A DNA stretch of 64,000 bases from Nonomuraea aurantiaca (GTDB lineage: Bacteria; Actinomycetota; Actinomycetes; Streptosporangiales; Streptosporangiaceae): contig NZ_JAIWNB010000002.1 of NCBI RefSeq assembly GCF_020215705.1, positions 186,001 to 250,000 on the forward strand. The letters run 5' to 3'. The position numbers and the translations under genes were made by a program. This document shows positions 17,059-23,386 of this stretch, piece after piece. Numbering within the stretch: position 1 is the first letter of the stretch; each line of letters starts with the position of its first letter. The notes beneath the pieces are model-generated. The model searched no databases. It saw only the letters and a list, made by a program, of their open reading frames with translations, and was not told the DNA's origin.

Positions 17059-17467
17059 CCGAGGCCCCTGGTTGTGACGGATCTGGTTGTGGTGATCAAT
17101 CCATCTACCAGGGGTTTCTTACGTCGTCAGGCGAACACCAAGCTCACGATCATGCTGTGACCAGCACCCTGCCGCCAGAGGACGGAAAAGCCTCAGTGGT
17201 GTTCGCATAACCTCATGGGCAGCGCGTAGTCAACGAGTTTGCCCTGCCAGCAGAGGCGACCAGATGACTTCAGGCTTGCGGCGATGCCATCGCGTGGAGC
17301 CAACTGCACGCCCACTGCGAACCCATCGCTATGTGGGCCTTCGTCGTCGCAGATCAAGGGCACCCGCTGAAGTCCCTTAAAAAAAACATGGTGGGGCGAC
17401 CCAGTGCAACCTGGCCCGGGGGCCCTTTTATAGGGCGTCAACGAGAACAGCGACGGGAGAGACCTCA
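17059..17467. other. Intergenic region with inverted repeat
   Basis: No gene seen. GCGAACACCA (17131-17140) and TGGTGTTCGC (17197-17206) are perfect inverted repeats delimiting 76 bp, possibly an IS end or regulator site. The promoter of the operon starting at 17468 should lie in the last 100 bp. Confidence 0.45.
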
Positions 17468-17809
17468 ATGCCTGGCATCGCCGCCGAAGGCGGGCAACCA
17501 CCCCGCGGGCTATGGCAAACGATGATCGCTTTGCTCAACAACCGGGACCGGCGCAACCACCGCGAGTATCTGCTGAAGCGGGACGAACAGCGCGATCAAG
17601 CGGTCACGAAGCACTTCGAGTGCCTTCCTGACGACGTGGTGGAGTACGGCAACGAGGAGATTGACGGCAATCGGAGGATCTGGTTTCGGAAACCAGCGGA
17701 CTTCGGCGCCTCCACTAAGCCGAAAGTGATCACTCTGCGGCTTGGTCATCCGATCGTCGAGGTCGTGCGCGATCGTGAGGAGCCGAACTCGAGCGAGCTC
17801 GGCCGATGA
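17468..17809 (+). CDS. Hypothetical protein, first gene of a sigma-factor operon
   Basis: The product is 113 aa, soluble and charged, from ATG 17468 after GGGAGAGACC. The N-terminal half is a predicted helix (NHREYLLKRDEQRDQAVTKH); the C-terminal half is more beta-like ('RIWFRKPADFG', 'KVITLRLGHPIVEVV'). It overlaps the sigma factor by ATGA, so it is made with it and may be a partner. Not recognised. Confidence 0.6.
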   Translation: MPGIAAEGGQPPRGLWQTMIALLNNRDRRNHREYLLKRDEQRDQAVTKHFECLPDDVVEYGNEEIDGNRRIWFRKPADFGASTKPKVITLRLGHPIVEVVRDREEPNSSELGR

Positions 17810-18324
17810 TTCAGGACGACCAGGAGGTCGAAGCATTCATAAGCGGCTATGGCATCAGGCTGACCACCTTCCTTGTCCAGCACAGGGGCATCCCTGAGCA
17901 CATCGCCGAGGAGGCCGTCTCCACAGCCTTCGTGATCTTGCACCGCCATCTGCAGAGCGGCCGACGAGTAGAACACCCCGCCTCCTTCACCGGAACGATC
18001 GCGTTCCATGAGGCCCTCAGGCTCTGCCAGAAGCAGGGCAAGGAACAGCCGAACTCCGACTATGTCCAGAGTATGGATCACTCAGTCGACTCGGCGTTCG
18101 AGACGTTTCTTCTGCGCGAAGAACTGACGCAACTTGTCAAGCGTCTGCCTCCGCGGCAGCGAGAGGTGATCATCCTCCGCTACCTGCTGGATCTGAGTGT
18201 GAAGGAAACCGCTAGGCGACTGAACTGCGCAACTGGAGCCGTGGAGGACAACACCCGCCTCGCACTCAAGAACCTGCGCGGCTACATGCGAAAGGACTCC
18301 GTCCGGGAGGGGGAGGCTCAATGA
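17806..18324 (+). CDS. Sigma-70 family (ECF-like) RNA polymerase sigma factor
   Basis: The product is 172 aa. Region 2 is weakly conserved ('HIAEEAVSTAFVILHRHLQS', where the polymerase-binding helix lies). Region 4 is clear: 'LTQLVKRLPPRQREVIILRY', followed by 'LSVKETARRLNCATGAVEDN', the helix-turn-helix that reads the -35 element. It overlaps both neighbours by ATGA. The following membrane protein may act as its regulator, as anti-sigma factors do, though it shows no anti-sigma zinc motif. Confidence 0.85.
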   Translation: MIQDDQEVEAFISGYGIRLTTFLVQHRGIPEHIAEEAVSTAFVILHRHLQSGRRVEHPASFTGTIAFHEALRLCQKQGKEQPNSDYVQSMDHSVDSAFETFLLREELTQLVKRLPPRQREVIILRYLLDLSVKETARRLNCATGAVEDNTRLALKNLRGYMRKDSVREGEAQ

Positions 18325-19526
18325 GCAGCAACCAAGACGATGCCCGCGAACCGCTGCCTGAGAGGACTGAAAGGCAGGTCGCGAAATTCCGAGCTGCCCT
18401 TGCGCAAGCGGCCAATGACCCAGCAGAAGTGGCTCGCATCGATGCTCTCGTCGTTGACCTCGAGGCCGACGGAACCCTGGACAGGGCACACCAGAGTGGC
18501 ATCGAAGCCTGGATCGACGACATTGAGGCCGAAGACATCTTCGCCACCCTCAGCGCCGAGATCGTCCACCATGACGACCAACTGGTCGACGAGCTACCGT
18601 CGCAAGAGGACGTCGCGCCCAAGGAACAGCGACTCGTCGCCTCCAGTCATTACCGTGCACCGGTTGCGATCAATACGAACGGTGATGATGTTCACCTGAA
18701 CGTCCACCTTTCGGCATCCCTGTGGGAGACAAACGACTATTCCAGCGTTCACGTCACAGGCGGCAGAATTCACGCGAAGGTCTACGCCACTCCTGAGAGC
18801 AGCGGCCGTCGGCCTCACGACCAAGAAACGGCCCGGTGCCTTGGAACACCAAGGAAAGAGAATCTCGGGCCGACGAAGCTCCACCGCGAGCAGTTGGAGC
18901 AGATCGCCAAGATATTCGAGCAGACCGGGGTCTATTTCAGCAGCTGGACTGACTCCACCTACCTCGTGTACGAGTCCACCTCGTCAGCGGACATCCCCGA
19001 CCTTGCTTCGAAGATGACCCCTGTCCTGAAGATCGTACGGATGATCCGGCGCGACCTCGTGACCAACGACAAGATCATGGAATTGACACTCGACTCGGGG
19101 ACGGCGTTGCTGCTCCGCTATCGAGTGGACGAGACAGCGAACGACGCGGCCCGGATAAGGGAGATCTGCAAGGAGAACAAGCGTACCTGGGCGCAGGCCG
19201 CCTTTATCCCCGGTCTGATCGTCGGAACAATAGCGGCGATCATTGGCGCGGCAGCCGCGAGCCAGTTCCTCGGCTCGTTCGCGGGCCCGGTGTGGTTGAG
19301 CCTGCTGCCGGTCACGATGGTGCCACTGGTCCTCGGTCTGGGGTTCAAGTCCCTGTGGAAACGGCTGGGCGCTGGCCTCACTCAGGCAGTCATCATCAAC
19401 GTCCCAGAGGGCTCGCAGGGCGGTCTGCTGTCACGCAGGCGCGATGACTTGATCGTCGCGATGACCATGTTCGCGCTCAGCACGGCCACCAACGTGTTGT
19501 TCACCCTGCTATTGCAGCACAAGTAG
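18321..19526 (+). CDS. C-terminal-anchored membrane protein of the sigma-factor operon
   Basis: The product is 401 aa from ATG 18321, preceded by GGAGGGGGAGG. A helical N-terminus (residues 1-85) is followed by a soluble domain of about 190 residues with 'GDDVHLNVHLSASLWETNDY' and 'HVTGGRIHAKVYA'. Three hydrophobic segments follow at about 294-315, 324-342 and 376-397. Its coupling to a sigma factor suggests a membrane-tethered sensor or sigma regulator, or an effector whose expression needs the sigma factor. No known domain recognised. Confidence 0.65.
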   Translation: MSSNQDDAREPLPERTERQVAKFRAALAQAANDPAEVARIDALVVDLEADGTLDRAHQSGIEAWIDDIEAEDIFATLSAEIVHHDDQLVDELPSQEDVAPKEQRLVASSHYRAPVAINTNGDDVHLNVHLSASLWETNDYSSVHVTGGRIHAKVYATPESSGRRPHDQETARCLGTPRKENLGPTKLHREQLEQIAKIFEQTGVYFSSWTDSTYLVYESTSSADIPDLASKMTPVLKIVRMIRRDLVTNDKIMELTLDSGTALLLRYRVDETANDAARIREICKENKRTWAQAAFIPGLIVGTIAAIIGAAAASQFLGSFAGPVWLSLLPVTMVPLVLGLGFKSLWKRLGAGLTQAVIINVPEGSQGGLLSRRRDDLIVAMTMFALSTATNVLFTLLLQHK

Positions 19527-19831
19527 GTTTCGCGGCGATGGCTGTGAACTCTGCGGTGATCCGTAGATCGCGATCCCTGCCCAGGCGCGCGGCGCGCGCC
19601 TGGGCAGCCGCCAGCAGCCCAGACCCCGCTTCGAGCGGCTTCCACGGAGACGTCTCCACCGCCGTTTCGAGGAATTCTCATGGGTGTTATCGGGTGCAGA
19701 CCAGTGCGCTGAGAGGAGCGGTCCCCTGGTCGCAGCGGGTGTCCGCGCCGGGGTTATGGCTCGAATATGGCGGGATAAGTCGGGCGCGATAACGATCGCC
19801 GGTGTGCGGTGGACAACGGTGTCAGAGCTGA
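19527..19831. other. Convergent intergenic region
   Basis: No gene seen. It holds the terminator hairpin at 19577-19607, then about 220 bp with no convincing feature before the mCpol stop. Confidence 0.5.
19577..19607. terminator. Very stable terminator hairpin
   Basis: CTGCCCAGGCGCGC (19577-19590) pairs perfectly with GCGCGCCTGGGCAG (19594-19607) around a 3-nt loop, 50 bp after the operon stop at 19526. Confidence 0.8.
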
Positions 19832-20209
19832 TTAGCTCTGACAGACCTCTGCATCTTCCGAAAACCGCACGATCTTACCCTTTCCGGTGGTTTTAGCCAT
19901 GCGGAGCCCGATATAGCACTCCCTAAGACTAGGGCCGATGCCAACAGAGAAGGAGAAGTCGCGGATATTTTGAGATTTCATGAGCGCTGTAGACAGAGCT
20001 TCGACCGAGTTTTCTGTCACTTCTAACAGAATACTGTCCCCCCCGATCAAGACTACCTGCACGCCATCAATGCCTTCTGCGACCGCAGCTAGCGACCGGA
20101 TGGCAGCGTCGATCGCATTCGAGGATGCAACAAAAGCGGCGATGTCATTTCGTAGGAGATTTCGTTCCATTCTCCCCCCTACATCGTCGCCATCAATCAA
20201 AAGGAACAT
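19832..20209 (-). CDS. Minimal CRISPR polymerase (mCpol), lone Cas10-type palm domain
   Basis: The 125-aa protein is almost nothing but a Cas10/GGDEF-type polymerase palm. Beta-1 carries FLLIDGDDVGGR (Asp6, Asp8, Asp9 as metal ligands). 'VLIGGDSILLEV' holds the GGD motif at residues 56-58. The C-terminal 'FSVGIGPSLRECYIGLRMAK', then 'GKGKIVRF', matches the nucleotide-binding end of Cas10 and mCpol. No HD domain, zinc finger or CRISPR subunit is present. mCpol enzymes make cyclic nucleotides and pair with membrane effectors. An in-frame TAA 18 nt upstream fixes the ATG at 20209. It follows the sensor gene by 43 bp on the same strand. Codon use is AT-richer than the genome. Confidence 0.85.
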   Translation of the reverse strand: MFLLIDGDDVGGRMERNLLRNDIAAFVASSNAIDAAIRSLAAVAEGIDGVQVVLIGGDSILLEVTENSVEALSTALMKSQNIRDFSFSVGIGPSLRECYIGLRMAKTTGKGKIVRFSEDAEVCQS

Positions 20210-20252
20210 TTGCCAGAACCCGCATTAGGAGCCTCCGGCGAAAGCGGTGCTA

Positions 20253-21350
20253 TCATATGCGATCGATCACTTTGCTCGAGAATGGCATAAGTGCACCAAG
20301 GGCGAATGCCAGAGAGGTAGGAGCTGATATAAAGAGCCGCCCCTCGGGGGTTGAATTATAGGAACTTTCTTGAGTGGCCAAATATAGGGTCCAGTCTTGC
20401 ACGATCTTCCTCAGCAGCTCGTTGTATGCAGCGCCGTCATTCGGAAAGGCTGGCGCGGTGCACTCCAGAATAAGAGCAGTTGAACAAACATCATCAGGGC
20501 CAACCAGGTACCTAGTCTGTTCGGATGACGCACCACGAGCAGCAGCAGTTGCTTCCTCGATCATGTTCGGAGTATCGGCGATTTTCAGAACTAAAGCGTG
20601 GCGATTCGCCTGGCTTGAGTCCTGCCTCCCGAAATTGATAGGTTGCTGTCGGATCATCGACCCGAGATGATAGCGCTCAGGCGTGGTTTCCGGGCCATCC
20701 AAGGTCACCTTGAGCGAGAGTGGCGGGAGGCCCGTCTGGGCCTTAGATGTAGGTACTTGCTGAACGACGACATTATCGAACTCGAATATTCTAAGCTGAT
20801 CCCCGTGGCCTCGATTGAACGTCTGCTGCCCAAGCCGGAAAGAGCTACTTAGATTGCACGCCAGATAGAAATGTATGGTATTTGACTTCGAGTAATGCTC
20901 TTCCTTAAGCCTCGATTCTATCACTCGTTGCGTTAGATTAACGCGGTCTATGCCCGTCAAGCTAGGGTTCAGTTCATCGACGTTGATATAGAAGAAACTT
21001 AGGTGCTGCCCTTTTGCGACCGTCGACTGTTCTAGTAGCTTGTTTTCCGACCAGTTGGACGTGGGGGTTGGTTGCAAGAAAACCGCAATTCCCACGCCAC
21101 TGCGACTATTGATGCTGATCCAGCTCGCCGCCAAAACGAGGAACCCAGCCACGAAGATTACGCCGAGAGTAATGTTTTGTCCCGGGATAAGCTTTAGAAG
21201 CTCCGGTAGTGTTCCTGCAACAAGCGCGGATCCCAGAGCGGCGATCAGAACCCTGATAGCGTTCTTATCTTCGGATGCCTTGCGGAATGCCCTCTTGAAT
21301 GCGCGCATCATTCTGTGCCTCAGGCGAGTGAGAGTTTCAAGGTGTGCCAC
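20253..21350 (-). CDS. Two-TM membrane effector with SAVED/CARF-like cyclic-nucleotide sensor
   Basis: The product is 365 aa from GTG 21350. ATG 21311 has the better ribosome-binding site (GAGG, 7 nt) and would drop 13 residues. A basic N-terminal helix is followed by two membrane helices (about 31-54 and 59-80), then a soluble Rossmann-like region. 'NTIHFYLACNLSSSFRLG' (158-174) and the C-terminal 'GRLFISAPTSLAFALGALM' (337-355) are the two 'h-x-hF-x-A-P-x-S-x-A-x-x-LG' signatures of SAVED/CARF-type sensors. With the mCpol gene it forms the layout of Panoptes (optE-optS), in which the nucleotide holds the membrane effector inactive. That role is inferred from family and context. Confidence 0.8.
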   Translation of the reverse strand: MAHLETLTRLRHRMMRAFKRAFRKASEDKNAIRVLIAALGSALVAGTLPELLKLIPGQNITLGVIFVAGFLVLAASWISINSRSGVGIAVFLQPTPTSNWSENKLLEQSTVAKGQHLSFFYINVDELNPSLTGIDRVNLTQRVIESRLKEEHYSKSNTIHFYLACNLSSSFRLGQQTFNRGHGDQLRIFEFDNVVVQQVPTSKAQTGLPPLSLKVTLDGPETTPERYHLGSMIRQQPINFGRQDSSQANRHALVLKIADTPNMIEEATAAARGASSEQTRYLVGPDDVCSTALILECTAPAFPNDGAAYNELLRKIVQDWTLYLATQESSYNSTPEGRLFISAPTSLAFALGALMPFSSKVIDRI

Positions 21351-21650
21351 GATGTATAGCTAGCGGCACATCCTAGTACTACAAGCCGCCACACGCGGAG
21401 GAGACGGTGACATCGGAGGAGGAGTTGGACGGCTGAACCGAATGTGCGAGAACCCCGCACTCGACTGGCCCCCTTCGCGTGACGCAACGGCATGAGTGGT
21501 TCGGCTCAACACCTCGACCCTGTGACCGCGAACTGAGTGACGTACTGCGTGACAGCCGGCATGGACGGTCACGGACGCCGGCGCACGTTCCGGCATTGTT
21601 TGTACAGGCCAGCCATCCACGTAACACGCCGGGGAACTGGTGCTCGAATT

Positions 21651-21698
21651 GCTTCGCATCGAAGGGGTTGGGTGTTCGAATCCCCTCATCTCCACCCA
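21651..21698 (+). repeat. tRNA/tmRNA 3'-end fragment, probable att site
   Basis: GGGTGTTCGAATCCCCT forms a T-arm with one mismatch, followed by an acceptor-strand-like CATCTCC and ACCCA. The 5' half of a tRNA is not present. The acceptor strand's T at the position-70 equivalent would suit the G3-U70 pair of tmRNA, which integrative elements often target. A 3'-end copy like this is what an integration event leaves behind. Confidence 0.6.
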
Positions 21699-22024
21699 AG
21701 CGGTGTTACTCGAACATTGCTCGTCGAGAGCGGTGGCGAGTAGCGCTGATGCGCCAGTAGCGGCGGAAGCCGTGGTGATGCCGCCGCTCTTGCTTTTCCG
21801 GCGCTGTTGAAGTGCAGAAATGAGGCTAATGACTCGGGCGGCTCGTCGGTCGTGCGCCCAGCAGAACGGAGGTCGGGTCGGCCGCCCGCCCATCCGCGCC
21901 GCCTGCTCGCCTGGCAGTCGGGCGGGTCGGGCCCGCTCGTCACCTTGGCCGGCCCGCCTCCTTGGGCGACCCCGCCGTACTTCGGCGGAGGCTTGGCCGG
22001 AGAAGGGGGAAGTGCCGTCGTCGA

Positions 22025-22091
22025 CCACTCGCTGTGCCGCCCACGGTGTCGCCCGGCGGAAGGCGGGCCACCCTCATCGCCCCAAGAGCCC
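22025..22091 (-). repeat. Remnant of the small gene's 3' end and terminator
   Basis: On the minus strand this reads TTGGGGCGATGA (…LGR stop), then the imperfect hairpin TCGCCCG/CGGGCCA. It matches 7882-7935 closely but with 12 extra bases (CCGCCCACGGTG). Only the last codons and terminator remain, next to the acyl-CoA dehydrogenase stop. Confidence 0.7.
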
Positions 22092-22109
22092 TCAGCCCCT
22101 GACGGCGGG

Positions 22110-23333
22110 TCACAGGGGGAGACCGCCGGTGGCTGCGGCGGTGGAGCCGGTGTCGCGGTAGGCGGCGATCGTCCGTTCGGCGATGCGCATCTGGTGGATC
22201 TCGTCGGCGCCGTCGGCGAACCTGGCCCAGCGGGCGTGCTGGAACATACTGGCCAGCGGGGTGTCGGTGGAGTAGCCGAGCGCGCCGTGCACCTGGATCG
22301 CCCGGTCGATGATGCGGTTGAGGCTGTTGGCCACGAAGTGCTTGGCCATCGACACCTCCGTACGGAAGTCCTCGCCCTTGTCGATCTTGTACGCGGCGTG
22401 CAGCACCATCAGCTTGCACTGGTAGAGCTCCATGGCCGAGTCGGCGATGAGCCACTGCACCCCCTGCTTGTCAGCGAGGACGGAGCCGTGGCTGTATCTG
22501 CTGAGCGCGCGGTCGACCATCATGTCGAGCGCCGTCTCCGCCTGCGAGATCCAGCGCATGCAGTGAGCCAGCCGGGCCGGGCCCAGGCGGTATTGGCCGA
22601 GGCGGTGGCCGTTGCCCCGCCCGCCGAGCACCTGGTCGTCGGGCACCCGCAGGTCGGTGATGACGATCTCGCTGTGGCCCGTCGAGCCGTGCATGGTCTC
22701 GACCTCGCGGATGTCGTTCCAGCCCGGCGAGGGCAGGTCGACGAGGAAGGCCGTGTTGGCGCCCCGCGCCCCTTCGGGCAGGTCGAGCTCGGTCCTGGCG
22801 ATGAGGATGGCGAAGCCCGCCCGGCGGGCGTTGGAGATGAACCACTTGTGGCCGTTGATCACCCACTCGTCGCCGTCCTTGACCGCGCTCGTGCGGATGA
22901 GCGTGGGGTCGGAGCCGGCGACCTCCGGCTCGGTCATCGCGAAGCACGACATCGTGCTCCCCTCAAGCAGGGGGCGCAGGTATTTCTCCTTCTGCGCGTC
23001 ACTCGCCCAGTGCAGCAGCGTGTGCATGTTGCCCTCGTCGGGCGCCATGCAGTTGAGCACCCACGGCCCGAGCCGGGTCTTGGCCGCCTCCGACTGCACC
23101 ATGGCCAGCTCGACGTGGCCGAGCCCCATGCCGCCCCACTCCTTCGGCATGTGCGGCAGCCACAGCCCTTCGGCCTTGGCCTTCTCGCGCAGCCGGAAGA
23201 TCGTCCGGAGATAGGCGGCGCGGTCGCTCTCCGGCACCTCGTCGACGGCCGGGATGACCGTGCCCTGGATGAAGGCCCGGACCCGGTCGCGGATCTTCTC
23301 GTGCTCGGGGGCGAGGGTGAAGTCGATGGCCAT
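22110..23333 (-). CDS. Acyl-CoA dehydrogenase
   Basis: This 407-aa cytoplasmic flavoenzyme catalyses alpha,beta-dehydrogenation of an acyl-CoA. Start ATG 23333 follows GAAGGAG; the open frame beyond it is a shadow of the helicase gene. Family features: an N-terminal helical domain with 'LWLPHMPKEWGGMGLG', the FAD-contacting 'CFAMTEPEVAGSDPTLIRT', 'WVINGHKWFISNA', and the C-terminal 'IQVHGALGYSTDTPL' and 'GADEIHQMRIAERTI'. The sequence resembles the long-chain ACAD subgroup of actinobacteria and the ACAD10/11-like group. No neighbour defines its pathway. Confidence 0.9.
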   Translation of the reverse strand: MAIDFTLAPEHEKIRDRVRAFIQGTVIPAVDEVPESDRAAYLRTIFRLREKAKAEGLWLPHMPKEWGGMGLGHVELAMVQSEAAKTRLGPWVLNCMAPDEGNMHTLLHWASDAQKEKYLRPLLEGSTMSCFAMTEPEVAGSDPTLIRTSAVKDGDEWVINGHKWFISNARRAGFAILIARTELDLPEGARGANTAFLVDLPSPGWNDIREVETMHGSTGHSEIVITDLRVPDDQVLGGRGNGHRLGQYRLGPARLAHCMRWISQAETALDMMVDRALSRYSHGSVLADKQGVQWLIADSAMELYQCKLMVLHAAYKIDKGEDFRTEVSMAKHFVANSLNRIIDRAIQVHGALGYSTDTPLASMFQHARWARFADGADEIHQMRIAERTIAAYRDTGSTAAATGGLPL

Positions 23334-23386
23334 GGTGCTCCTTCGGGGGATGTCCGGCCAGCAGATGGGCCGGACGCCGGGTGGTG

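Larger units (their letters stand above)
21351..22109. other. Island-end region without genes
   Basis: It contains the upstream region of the effector gene, the tRNA/tmRNA-like 3' end (21651-21698) and the gene-end remnant (22025-22091). Apparent frames here such as one reading GDEGIRTPN are antisense to the tRNA T-arm and are not genes. No integrase is seen. Confidence 0.6.

Noticed and set aside
16162..17130. Complete IS5-type element with defined terminal inverted repeats
   Set aside because: I could not find matching inverted repeats or a target-site duplication on both sides of the transposase, so only the gene is annotated.
19832..20209. Diguanylate cyclase (GGDEF) reading of the small palm protein
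   Set aside because: The motif is GGDS with the Cas10-style LIDGDDVG beta strand and the compact 125-aa size, and the partner is a SAVED/CARF-like membrane sensor, all of which fit mCpol better than a GGDEF enzyme.
21379..21699. 106-codon minus-strand frame beginning MGGDEGIRTPNPFDAKQ
   Set aside because: The 'GDEGIRTP' string is a well-known artefact of translating the antisense of a tRNA T-arm; the underlying DNA is the tRNA/tmRNA-like fragment.
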